A stretch of 64,000 bases of DNA, taken from NCBI RefSeq assembly GCF_009859475.1, contig NZ_CP044549.1, positions 3,410,001 to 3,474,000 of the forward strand, read 5' to 3'. The DNA comes from Hydrogenophaga sp. BPS33 (GTDB taxonomy: Bacteria > Pseudomonadota > Gammaproteobacteria > Burkholderiales > Burkholderiaceae_C). Below the pieces are notes generated by a model, which saw only the letters and a list, made by a program, of their open reading frames with translations, did not search any database and was not told where the DNA came from. The position numbers and the translations under genes were made by a program. Below, piece after piece: positions 7,796-15,768 of the stretch; within the stretch, counting starts at the first letter, position 1, and every line of letters starts with the position of its first letter.

Positions 7796-9046
7796 TCAGC
7801 ACGGTGTGGCCGCCGCCAGCACGCTTTGCCGCCGCCGCTGCTGCCACAGCGAGCCGGCGAACACCACCAGGCCCGCGGCCGCGAGCAGCGCGCCGACCCA
7901 ACCGGTTGACGTCCAGCCCATGCCCGCGGCAATCGCCAAGCCGCCCAGCCAGGCGCCCAAGGCATTGGCCAGGTTGAAGGCCGAGTGGTTCAGCGCGGCG
8001 GCCAGGGCCTGCGCCTCGCCGGCCACGTCCATCAAGCGGATCTGCAGCGCCGGCGCCAGCGCGACGACGGTGCCGACCAGCAAGACGTTGAACGACACCG
8101 CGGCCGCGTAGGGGGCGGTCACCAGCATCAGCAACAAGACCAGGGCCGACCACACCAGCGTGCCGCCGATGGTGGGCAACAAAGCCTTGTCGGCCAGGCG
8201 CGCGCCCACCAGGTTGCCCGCGATCATGCCGACGCCGAACAGTGCCAGCACCAGCGGCACGGCGCCCAGGGAAAGGCCGGTGACTTCGATCAAGGTCGGC
8301 TTGATGTAGCTGAACACCGCGAACATGCCACCGAAGCCGATGGCGCCCGTGCCCAGCGTGAGCCAGACCTGCGGGTTCTTCAGCGCACCCAATTCGCGCA
8401 AGGGACTCGCGCCTTCGGGTGCCGGCAGATGCGGCAGCGCGCGGTGGATCAACACACTGGCCACCAGGGCGACCCCGCCCACCAGCACGAAGGCGCTGCG
8501 CCAGCCCCAGTGCTGCCCCAGCCACGCCGCCATGGGCACGCCCACCAGCGTGGCACCGGTGAGGCCCAGCATCATCAGGCCCACGGCCTGCGCGCGCCGC
8601 CCCGGCGGCACCAGCGAAGCCGCCACGAGAGACGCCACGCCGAAGTAGGTGCCGTGCGGCATGCCGGCGACGAAGCGCAGCAGATTCAGGCTCGGGTAGC
8701 CCGGCGCTGCAGCGCTGGCCAAGTTGCCCAGTCCGAACAACAGCATCAGCACCACAAGCAACAGCCGCCGAGGCCAATGGGCGGTGAGCACCGCCAACAG
8801 CGGCGCACCCACCACGACGCCCAGCGCGTAGGCGCTGATCACATGGCCGGCCTGGGGGATGCTGATCGACAGGCTGTTGGCCACCTCGGGCAGCAGGCCC
8901 ATGATGACGAACTCACCCGTGCCAATGGCGAACCCGCTGAGCCCGAGGGCCCAGACGGTGCGGCGGAAAGCAGGATCGGTGGTGGAGGTGGAGGTTGAGA
9001 CAGTGGTGACCGCGTCGGCGGTCTCGGGAACAGCATAGGCAGGCAT
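7796..9046 (-). CDS. MFS transporter, drug/sugar efflux (YdhP/AraJ-like)
   Basis: 416 residues with 12 predicted membrane segments in two six-helix halves. The first half contains GLSGFAIGTGEFVIMGLLPEVA and the motif-A-like loop after LLAVLTAHWPRRLLLV. The region LNLLRFVAGMPHGTYFGVASLVAASL is typical of the DHA1 subfamily that includes YdhP, AraJ and chloramphenicol exporters. It is probably a proton-driven exporter of small hydrophobic or sugar-like compounds. The ATG at 9046 follows a gap of 52 bp from the OmpA gene, which is on the same strand. The substrate cannot be read from sequence. Confidence 0.88.
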   Translation of the reverse strand: MPAYAVPETADAVTTVSTSTSTTDPAFRRTVWALGLSGFAIGTGEFVIMGLLPEVANSLSISIPQAGHVISAYALGVVVGAPLLAVLTAHWPRRLLLVVLMLLFGLGNLASAAAPGYPSLNLLRFVAGMPHGTYFGVASLVAASLVPPGRRAQAVGLMMLGLTGATLVGVPMAAWLGQHWGWRSAFVLVGGVALVASVLIHRALPHLPAPEGASPLRELGALKNPQVWLTLGTGAIGFGGMFAVFSYIKPTLIEVTGLSLGAVPLVLALFGVGMIAGNLVGARLADKALLPTIGGTLVWSALVLLLMLVTAPYAAAVSFNVLLVGTVVALAPALQIRLMDVAGEAQALAAALNHSAFNLANALGAWLGGLAIAAGMGWTSTGWVGALLAAAGLVVFAGSLWQQRRRQSVLAAATPC

Positions 9047-9098
9047 GCGGCGATTTTGCTGCGATGCAGCAAACCTTGTGCACCCGAAGGACTTGCGT

Positions 9099-9716
9099 TC
9101 AGCGGATGGTCACTTGGACCCGGCGGTTGCGGGGTTCCGCCACGCCGTCCCGGGTGGGCACGAGCGGGTTCGTCTTGCCATGCGACTCCAGCGTCAGTGC
9201 CGAATACTTCAAGCCCGAAGCGCGCAGTCGATCTGCCACGGCCTGCGCCCGCTGCGCGGACAGCACGAGGTTGTCGTCGGCGCTGCCCACGGTGTCGGTG
9301 TGGCCGATCACCACCAGCTCCACCACCGCATCAGCTCCCCGCGCTCGGACCCGATTCAAGATCTCGGCGAATTGGCGTTCCGATTCCGCGGTCAATCGCG
9401 CACCCCCGGTGAAGAAATACAGCATGAAATGTTCGGGGGGTGCCGGTTGTGCCGCCTTCGCATCGGAAAAGTCGGCATTGAATTGCGCCGGCTGGAGCTC
9501 GGTTTTCACCTCGCGGCCATCAATGCCCGCCACTTGGCCGGCGCGCGTCAATACCTGCTGACCTTGTGCGCCCGTCACCATTACCTGCCCCACCGCCCCG
9601 TCTGGATCCGGCACCAGCACGACGTACGATGCTGGCATTTTGGAAGCGCAGGCGGTCAACAGCAACAGCATGCCGGCACAAACCACCATTCGCAATCGGG
9701 ATGAAAATTTTTGCAT
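9099..9716 (-). CDS. OmpA-family lipoprotein
   Basis: 205 residues. The N-terminus is a lipoprotein signal (basic QKFSSRLR, hydrophobic core, lipobox LLTAC with Cys23). Residues about 95-205 form an OmpA C-terminal peptidoglycan-binding domain, with LYFFTGGARLTAESERQF, VVIGHTDTVGSADDN, LSAQRAQAVADRLRASG and the terminal NRRVQVTIR. The start at 9716 gives the lipobox at a normal distance; upstream in-frame sequence is not signal-like. The gene is divergent from the cyclic-nucleotide-binding phospholipase gene and shares a 139-bp gap with a palindrome at 9800-9822. It is probably an outer-membrane protein anchored to the cell wall. Confidence 0.9.
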   Translation of the reverse strand: MQKFSSRLRMVVCAGMLLLLTACASKMPASYVVLVPDPDGAVGQVMVTGAQGQQVLTRAGQVAGIDGREVKTELQPAQFNADFSDAKAAQPAPPEHFMLYFFTGGARLTAESERQFAEILNRVRARGADAVVELVVIGHTDTVGSADDNLVLSAQRAQAVADRLRASGLKYSALTLESHGKTNPLVPTRDGVAEPRNRRVQVTIR

Positions 9717-9799
9717 TTCGATTTCGCCTCGTTGGGTGCCCACGATTCGGCCAATTGCGATCCGTGATCGGCGTTCGATGATGCCATCTTTGCAAATCT

Positions 9800-9822
9800 T
9801 GAATACCGCCCTGAGGTATTCA
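9800..9822. promoter_or_regulatory. Palindrome in divergent OmpA / phospholipase promoter
   Basis: TGAATACC (9800-9807) and GGTATTCA (9815-9822) form a perfect 8-bp inverted repeat with a 7-nt centre. It overlaps a possible -35 (TTGAAT, 9799-9804), and a possible -10 (TACACT, 9824-9829) lies 19 bp away. That spacing is longer than normal and is typical of promoters opened by MerR-type activators, but no such regulator is nearby. Confidence 0.5.
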
Positions 9823-9855
9823 GTACACTCATTCATTTCCCCTCGGGCTGGCCAC

Positions 9856-11679
9856 ATGCAACAAGAAGACATCGAGTGCGAGCAGCGGCGCGACGCATTG
9901 GCGGCATTTCTCGTCGGCAATTTCCCCGACGTGGATGCACAGACACTGCAAGAGGTTCAGTCGCGCGTCGAATGGCTTCACTTGCGGGCCGGCGAGGTGT
10001 TGATGGAACAGGGGGCGCCCGGCGATGCCGCCTACCTCACGATCAGCGGGCGCCTGCGCGTGTACGTCAAGGGCGATGACGGCGCATCGCGCATGGTCCG
10101 CGAACTCGGGCGCGGCGAGATCACGGGGGAAATCAGCCTGTACAACGACGCGCCGCGTTCGGCCACCGTGGTGGCGATCCGCAACACCGTGGTGGCGCGG
10201 CTGGACAAGGCGCAGTTCACCGCGCTCGTGGAACGCCATCCGCAGGTGTCCATGGCGCTCACGCGCAAGATCATCGAGCGCCTGCAAACCCAGAACGATC
10301 GCCGCCCCCTGCCCCCGCCCGTGACCGTGACCTTGCTGCCCATCACCGGCGGCCAGATCGATGCCACGGGCTTCGTGCAGCGTCTGGCGCAGGCCTTGGA
10401 ACCGTTCGGCCGTGTCTGCTGGGTGGACGCGGCCCATGCGACCTCCACCACGCCCGCCGCACTGGAAGATCTGGAGGCCGGGCACGACTTCGTGCTGATG
10501 ATGGCCGACCCGCAGCCCACGGCCTGGACGCAGCTGTGCGTCAGCCAGAGCGACGAGGTGCTGCTGCTGGCCGATGCGAACCAGCCCGCCGCGATCGCGC
10601 CGGTGGAACAGGCCTGCATGGTCGACCCGCCGCAACGCAGCGAGGTGGCGCAAACGCTGGTGCTGCTGCACCCGGCCAGCACCCAGTCGCCACTGGGCAT
10701 GCGCCGCTGGGTCGACCGCCGCCCCGTCACCGGCCACGTCAACCTGCGCCCCGAACTCGATGGCGACATCGCGCGCCTGGCACGCCTGCTCAGCCGCAAT
10801 GCGGTCGGCCTGGTGCTCGCCGGTGGGGGCGCGCGCGGCTTCGCGCACCTGGGGGCCTGGAAGGCGCTCAAGGAACAGGGCATCGAGATCGACTGCGTCG
10901 GCGGCACCAGCATGGGTGCCGTGATGGCGGCGGCCATCGCCGCCGACCGGGACATCCCCAGGACCCTGGACGTGCTCAAGCAGGCCTTCAAGGTCAACCC
11001 CACCGGAGACTACAACCTGCTGCCCCTGATCTCGCTCATCAAAGGCGGGCGCGTGCGGACCATCGTCGAACGCTCCATCGACTCGCTCATGGGCGGGCCG
11101 GTCGACATCGTCGACCTCTGGAAAGGCTATTTCTGCATCGCCAGCAACTACTCGCAAGGCAGCGAGACCCATTTGCACAAAGGCGACCTGGGCCGGGCCT
11201 TGCGCGCCAGCATCGCCATTCCCGGCGCCCTGCCGCCGGTGTTGATGGACGGTGAAATGTTCTGCGACGGCGGCACCTTCAACAACTTCCCCGCCAATGT
11301 GATGCGCAACATGCGTGGCGTGGGCAAGGTGATCGGCGTGGACCTCAGCGCGCGCCGCACGCGGCGTTTCGAGTTCGACGAGATGCCCGGGGCCTGGCAG
11401 GTGCTGTTCGACCGGCTCAGGCCGCGCGCGAAGCGGCGCTACCGCGTGCCCTCGCTGATCGCGTACCTGCTCAACGTCTCGGTGCTCTACAGCGTGTCGC
11501 GGCAGGCGGAGTCGCGCAAGCAGACCGACCTGTACTTCAACCCCGAGCTGTTCAAGTTCGGCTTCCTGCAATGGTCCCGCTTTGGCGCCATCGTGGCGCA
11601 AGGCGATGCCCATGCGCGCGAGGTGCTGGGTGCGCTCAGCCCCCACGAAAAGCAGGCGTGGGGCATTCGCGAGTTCTGA
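9856..11679 (+). CDS. Cyclic-nucleotide-binding patatin-like phospholipase (NTE type)
   Basis: 607 residues. Residues about 25-130 form a cyclic-nucleotide-binding domain (LRAGEVLMEQGAPGDAAYL, then GRGEITGEISLYNDAPRSATVVA). A variable middle part follows. A patatin domain starts near residue 318, with the oxyanion loop GGGARG (323-328), the nucleophile elbow GGTSMGA with Ser352, and the catalytic Asp471 in DGGTFNN. The Ser/Asp dyad is intact, so lysophospholipase or phospholipase activity at the membrane is expected, as in bacterial NTE/RssA-like proteins. I chose ATG 9856 because the domain begins soon after; in-frame ATGs at 9778 and 9781 would place the palindrome inside the gene. A cyclase gene follows after 25 bases. 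Confidence 0.88.
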   Translation: MQQEDIECEQRRDALAAFLVGNFPDVDAQTLQEVQSRVEWLHLRAGEVLMEQGAPGDAAYLTISGRLRVYVKGDDGASRMVRELGRGEITGEISLYNDAPRSATVVAIRNTVVARLDKAQFTALVERHPQVSMALTRKIIERLQTQNDRRPLPPPVTVTLLPITGGQIDATGFVQRLAQALEPFGRVCWVDAAHATSTTPAALEDLEAGHDFVLMMADPQPTAWTQLCVSQSDEVLLLADANQPAAIAPVEQACMVDPPQRSEVAQTLVLLHPASTQSPLGMRRWVDRRPVTGHVNLRPELDGDIARLARLLSRNAVGLVLAGGGARGFAHLGAWKALKEQGIEIDCVGGTSMGAVMAAAIAADRDIPRTLDVLKQAFKVNPTGDYNLLPLISLIKGGRVRTIVERSIDSLMGGPVDIVDLWKGYFCIASNYSQGSETHLHKGDLGRALRASIAIPGALPPVLMDGEMFCDGGTFNNFPANVMRNMRGVGKVIGVDLSARRTRRFEFDEMPGAWQVLFDRLRPRAKRRYRVPSLIAYLLNVSVLYSVSRQAESRKQTDLYFNPELFKFGFLQWSRFGAIVAQGDAHAREVLGALSPHEKQAWGIREF

Positions 11680-11704
11680 TGGCCACCGCCCGCGGCATTC
11701 GCAC

Positions 11705-13858
11705 ATGAAGCTGCGCCTGTTGTCCCTGCGCGCGGTCGCGGCCCTGCTCAGCATCGCCACGGCCGCCCTGGGCCTGCTGCTGGTGCTGGCCGATCCCCTG
11801 CCGCTGCAGGCCTTGCGCCACCAGGGCTTCGACCAGTACCAGCGCTGGCAACCCCGGACGTACGAAGCGGCGCCGGTGCGCATCGTCGACATCGACGAGG
11901 CCAGCCTTGCGAAGTTGGGCCAGTGGCCCTGGTCGCGCGACAAGCTCGCCACGCTCGTGACCCAGCTCGGCGCGCAAGGGGCTGCGGCGATCGGCTTCGA
12001 CGTGGTGTTCGCCGAACCCGACCGCACCTCGCCGCGCCGCGCGTCGGCGGACTGGGCCTTGTCGCCGGAGCAGGCGCGCTCGATCGCGGCACTGCCGGAC
12101 AACGACGAAACCTTCGCCAAAGCCATTGCGCAGCACAACGTGGTGCTGGGCTTCGCGCTGCGCAGCGACACCCGCGCGGCCACGGCACCGCCCGCCTTGC
12201 CCAACGCGCGGTACCGCACGGTGTGGCTGGGCGAACCCAGCCCGCAAGCCTTGCACACCTTTGCCTCGGCCGTGCCCGCGCTGCCCGTGCTGGATGCAGC
12301 CGCCAGCGGCAGCGGCGCGTTGACCTTCGTGCCCGATACCGACGGCGTGGTGCGCCGCGTGCCCCTGCTGATGGCGCTGGGCCAGACGCCGGTGCCCGGT
12401 CTGAGCACCGAGCTGCTGCGCGTGGCGCAGGGCGAACACAACCTCGTCGTGCGGCGTGCCGAAGGCGATGCGCCGGCCCTGGCGCAGCTGCGCATCGGCC
12501 AGGCCAGCATCCCCACCAATGCACAAGGCGAGCTGTGGCTGCACTACACCGAGGCCCGGCCCGAGCGCTACCTGCCGGCCTGGAAAGTGCTGGCAGGAAA
12601 TGCCGACCCGGCCCTGCTGGAGGGCCACATCGTGCTGGTGGGCAGCTCCGCGCAGGGCCTGCTGGACTTGCGCTTCAACCCCTTGGGCCGCGTGATGCCC
12701 GGCGTGGAAGCGCACGCACAAGCCATGGAACAGGTGCTCACCCAGCACTACCTGAACCGGCCGAGCTGGGCGGTGGCGGCCGAGGCACTGGCGGTGGTGC
12801 TGGGTTGCGTGGCCCTGGTGTGGGTCGGCGTCTTCGTGCCCTCGCTGTGGGCCGCGGCCACCGCGTTGGCGCTGGTGGCGGGCGCGCTCTGGGGCGGCTG
12901 GCTGGCCTTCTCGAACCAGCGCCTGCTGCTCGACAGCTTCACACCCGCACTGACATGGGCGCTGGCGTTCGTGCTGGCCAGCCTGTGCCGGCACTTCTGG
13001 AGCGAGCGGCAACAGCGCTGGGTGAAGGAAGCGTTCTCGCGCTACGTCTCGCCCAACCGGGTGGAACACCTGATGAAGAACCCGGGCCAGCTGGAACTGG
13101 GGGGCAAGCGCCAGGACTGCAGTTTCATCTTCACCGACCTCGCCGGCTTCACCAGCCTCATGGAGGCGATTGATCCGGCCCAGGCGGTCTCCCTGCTCAA
13201 CCGCTACCTGGAAGAGATGATCTCGATCGCGTTCCGCCACCAGGGCACGCTGGACCGCATCGTGGGCGACGCCCTGGCCATCATGTTCTCCGCACCGGTG
13301 GTGCAGCCCGACCACGCGCAGCGCGCCATGGACTGCGCCCTCGAGATGCACGCCTTCGCCACCGCCTACGCGCGCGAAGTGCAAGGCCAGGGCATCGCCT
13401 TTGGTCTCACGCGCTTTGGCGTGCACTCGGGCGAAGTCATCGTCGGCAACTTCGGCGGTGGCGCCCTGTTCGACTACCGTGCGCTGGGCGACCCGGTCAA
13501 CACCGCAGCCCGGCTGGAAAGCGTGAACAAGCACCTGGGAACGCTGATCTGCGCTTCCGAGACCACGTTGTCGGCCTGCACCGGCGTGCGGGCCCGTCCG
13601 GTGGGTGAACTCGTGCTCATGGGCAAGACCCAGGCGCTGCAGGTGCACGAGCCGCTGCCCGACCCGCCGCCCGAAGACTATGCCCCGATCGAGCTGTACC
13701 AGGCCGCGTACGGCGCGTTGCGCGACGGGGATGCACGGGCGCGCGAGTGCTTCGAGCAATTGCAGGCGCTCTACCCCGGCGATCCCCTGGTGGCGCTGTA
13801 CGGCGCGCGGCTGGCGCAGAACGAACCCGGCGTGCGGATCGTGCTCAGCGCGAAGTGA
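11705..13858 (+). CDS. CHASE2-domain adenylate/guanylate cyclase
   Basis: 717 residues. There is an N-terminal membrane segment (near 8-30), then an extracytoplasmic CHASE2 sensor domain (about 35-345, including APVRIVDIDEASLAKLGQWPWSRD and HIVLVGSSAQGLLDLRFNP). Two or three membrane helices follow (about 355-435), then a class III cyclase domain (about 470-640). The metal-binding aspartates are visible as Asp478 in FTDLAGFTSL and Asp522 in RIVGDALAIMF; RALGDPVNTAARLES is the later conserved loop. The start at 11705 places the signal helix at the N-terminus. The upstream gene encodes a cyclic-nucleotide-binding phospholipase, so the product may act locally on it. ATP or GTP preference is not decided. 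Confidence 0.92.
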   Translation: MKLRLLSLRAVAALLSIATAALGLLLVLADPLPLQALRHQGFDQYQRWQPRTYEAAPVRIVDIDEASLAKLGQWPWSRDKLATLVTQLGAQGAAAIGFDVVFAEPDRTSPRRASADWALSPEQARSIAALPDNDETFAKAIAQHNVVLGFALRSDTRAATAPPALPNARYRTVWLGEPSPQALHTFASAVPALPVLDAAASGSGALTFVPDTDGVVRRVPLLMALGQTPVPGLSTELLRVAQGEHNLVVRRAEGDAPALAQLRIGQASIPTNAQGELWLHYTEARPERYLPAWKVLAGNADPALLEGHIVLVGSSAQGLLDLRFNPLGRVMPGVEAHAQAMEQVLTQHYLNRPSWAVAAEALAVVLGCVALVWVGVFVPSLWAAATALALVAGALWGGWLAFSNQRLLLDSFTPALTWALAFVLASLCRHFWSERQQRWVKEAFSRYVSPNRVEHLMKNPGQLELGGKRQDCSFIFTDLAGFTSLMEAIDPAQAVSLLNRYLEEMISIAFRHQGTLDRIVGDALAIMFSAPVVQPDHAQRAMDCALEMHAFATAYAREVQGQGIAFGLTRFGVHSGEVIVGNFGGGALFDYRALGDPVNTAARLESVNKHLGTLICASETTLSACTGVRARPVGELVLMGKTQALQVHEPLPDPPPEDYAPIELYQAAYGALRDGDARARECFEQLQALYPGDPLVALYGARLAQNEPGVRIVLSAK

Positions 13859-14341
13859 TCACGGTTCCTCGACCTTGACCAGGAATTGCGTGCCACGCAC
13901 GCCGATCATGCCGCTGGGCGTCTTGACGTTGACCGCCTCGGGCTGCAGCTTGGCGATGACGCCCGAGACGTAGTTCAGCGTGCCCTTGCCCATGCGGGCA
14001 CCCAACTTGAGCTTGCCCTCGGCGGGCTCGTACAGGTAGTCCTCGACGGTGAGCTCGGTGCTCGGACCGAAAGACATGACGGTGTTGTCCTTGAACATCA
14101 CGCCCATGCTGGACTGCGCCTCGGTCTTGAGCGCGCTGCCCTGGTGCAGCGGCGTTCCGGGCTGGGCCTGCACCACCTTGCCGTCGGTGGTGACAGTGGC
14201 CGTGCCCTTGACGTTCTTCACGTAGCCCACTGGCGCAGCACTGGGGTCCTGCGCGTGGGCCGCACCCATGGCGCTCACCCACACCGACCCCGCAGCGGCC
14301 AGAAGGATGAGAGGGGAACGTCGCGTGGATGGTGCGCGCAT
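13859..14341 (-). CDS. FecR-domain periplasmic protein
   Basis: 160 residues with a signal peptide (hydrophobic segment 10-29, cleavage near AHAQD). It then has a FecR domain: VGYVKNVKGTATVTTDGKV, LHQGSALKTEAQSSMGVMFKDNTVMSFGPST and the final KTPSGMIGVRGTQFLV. The domain lacks the anti-sigma part of true FecR, so this is the stand-alone periplasmic type. Its stop abuts the stop of the CHASE2 cyclase gene with no gap. FecR-domain proteins are frequent companions of CHASE2 cyclases, so it may be an extracytoplasmic partner of the sensor. The start at 14341 is preceded by GGAG. Confidence 0.88.
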   Translation of the reverse strand: MRAPSTRRSPLILLAAAGSVWVSAMGAAHAQDPSAAPVGYVKNVKGTATVTTDGKVVQAQPGTPLHQGSALKTEAQSSMGVMFKDNTVMSFGPSTELTVEDYLYEPAEGKLKLGARMGKGTLNYVSGVIAKLQPEAVNVKTPSGMIGVRGTQFLVKVEEP

Positions 14342-14541
14342 GGCAGGATCTCCGAGAAAGGGGTCGAGGGCCTCATTGCCCCAACTTTCCAAGCACAGAG
14401 ATCACCCCACGCCGAAATGCGACCGACGAGCGGAATCATAAACGTTATGACCGGAAATCAATCACATCAACGAGCCGGCCCCCGAATTTTCTAGAACTTT
14501 TTCGCACGGGACCGGCACCACCCCGCCACCGCCCAAGGGTT

Positions 14542-14595
14542 TTAACTGGTTAATTTCATCATCTATTTTGTTTCTTGCGGAAACCAATATGGTTT
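14542..14595 (+). promoter_or_regulatory. Promoter region with two palindromes before the enolase-superfamily gene
   Basis: TTAACTGGTTAA (14542-14553) has perfect 5-bp arms. AAACCAATATGGTTT (14581-14595) has perfect 6-bp arms around ATA. Between them lies a possible promoter: TTAACT (14542-14547), 16-bp spacer, TATTTT (14564-14569). One palindrome would cover the -35 and the other would lie just after the start of transcription. The region is much more AT-rich than its surroundings. Confidence 0.5.
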
Positions 14596-14631
14596 AATCC
14601 GGTTCTTCGAAACGAGGATCTGGAGCGTCCC

Positions 14632-15768
14632 TTGAGCACAGGCAGCAGCGAGCCCACCCGTTGGGCGATCGACGAGGTCACGGTCACCCCTTGCATCCAG
14701 CGGCAGGAAGATCCCACCTGGCAATTCGCGCGCGGTGGCATCCCGCAGATCCAGGGTTGGATCGTCACGCTGCGCAGCGCGTCTGGGCACGAAGGCTGGG
14801 GCCACGTGTTGACGACACCCATCGCCCAGCCCGATGCACACGGCATGCGCCTCGCCGTCGAGGCCGCCGCGTCTGCGGTGCGCGGCCTCGGTGCGCTGGA
14901 CCAGGAAGCGCTCTGCGCGGTGCTCGGGGAAGTCTGCCCGGACCGGCCCAGCGTGCAGGCGGGCTTTAGCAGCGCCGCCCTGGAGCTCTCGGCGCGCAGC
15001 TTGAACCTGCCGCTGCATGCGCTCCTGGGTGGCGCGGTGAGACGCTCCATCCCCGCCACACGGCTGATCCCCATCAAACCGCCCGAGGCCATGGCCGAGC
15101 AGGCGCACCGCCTGCAGGCCCAGGGCTACCGCGGCCTCAAGCTCAAGCTCAACGGCCAAGCCGATGCCGACATCGCCCGCGTGCGCGCAGTCCGCGCCGT
15201 GGTCGGCAACGGCATGCTGCTCACGGTCGACGCCAACCAGGCCTACGACGCGGCCAATGCCATCGAGGTCTGCCGCGCCCTGGCGCACGAGAACGTCACG
15301 CTGATGGAGCAGCCCGTGCCCGCCGCGGACGTCGACGGGCTCAAGCGCGTCACCGACGCCGGCCTCATGCGCATCGAGGCCGACGAATCGATCGGCTCGC
15401 TCGCCGGACTGGTCCGCCTGATCAAGATGGACGCGGCGCATTCCTACAACCTCAAGGTGCCCTACCTGGGTGGCCTGCGCAACACGCTCAAGGCCGCGCA
15501 GATCTGCGAAGCCGCCGGCGTGCGCTGCCGCCTGGGCGCCATCTTCGCGCCCCGCATCGCCTCCGCCCAGGCGGCGCACCTGGCCGCCGTTCTGAAGTCG
15601 GTCGACGGCGGCGCGGAGATCGCGGAATCGGAACACCTGCTCGACGACCCCTTCAGTGGCTTCGACGCGCGCGATGGCCTGGTGCCGGTGCTGGCCGGCC
15701 CGGGCAGCGGCGTGCGCTGGAGCCGCACACACGAAAACCTCAACGAAAGGAGACCACACCATGCCTGA
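14632..15768 (+). CDS. Mandelate racemase/muconate lactonizing enzyme family protein
   Basis: 378 residues of the enolase superfamily. The barrel shows the catalytic lysine motif GLKLKLNG (near residue 165), the three metal ligands in TVDANQAYD, LMEQPVP and IEADES, and the later lysine in YNLKVPYLGGL. This places it with the muconate cycloisomerase/dipeptide epimerase subgroup rather than true mandelate racemases, which use a histidine there. There is no ATG near the N-terminus. TTG 14632 has GGAG six bases upstream; TTG 14575 is an alternative but overlaps the palindrome. The last eight bases overlap the Bug gene. It probably cycloisomerises or epimerises a carboxylate brought in by that protein. 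Confidence 0.85.
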   Translation: MSTGSSEPTRWAIDEVTVTPCIQRQEDPTWQFARGGIPQIQGWIVTLRSASGHEGWGHVLTTPIAQPDAHGMRLAVEAAASAVRGLGALDQEALCAVLGEVCPDRPSVQAGFSSAALELSARSLNLPLHALLGGAVRRSIPATRLIPIKPPEAMAEQAHRLQAQGYRGLKLKLNGQADADIARVRAVRAVVGNGMLLTVDANQAYDAANAIEVCRALAHENVTLMEQPVPAADVDGLKRVTDAGLMRIEADESIGSLAGLVRLIKMDAAHSYNLKVPYLGGLRNTLKAAQICEAAGVRCRLGAIFAPRIASAQAAHLAAVLKSVDGGAEIAESEHLLDDPFSGFDARDGLVPVLAGPGSGVRWSRTHENLNERRPHHA

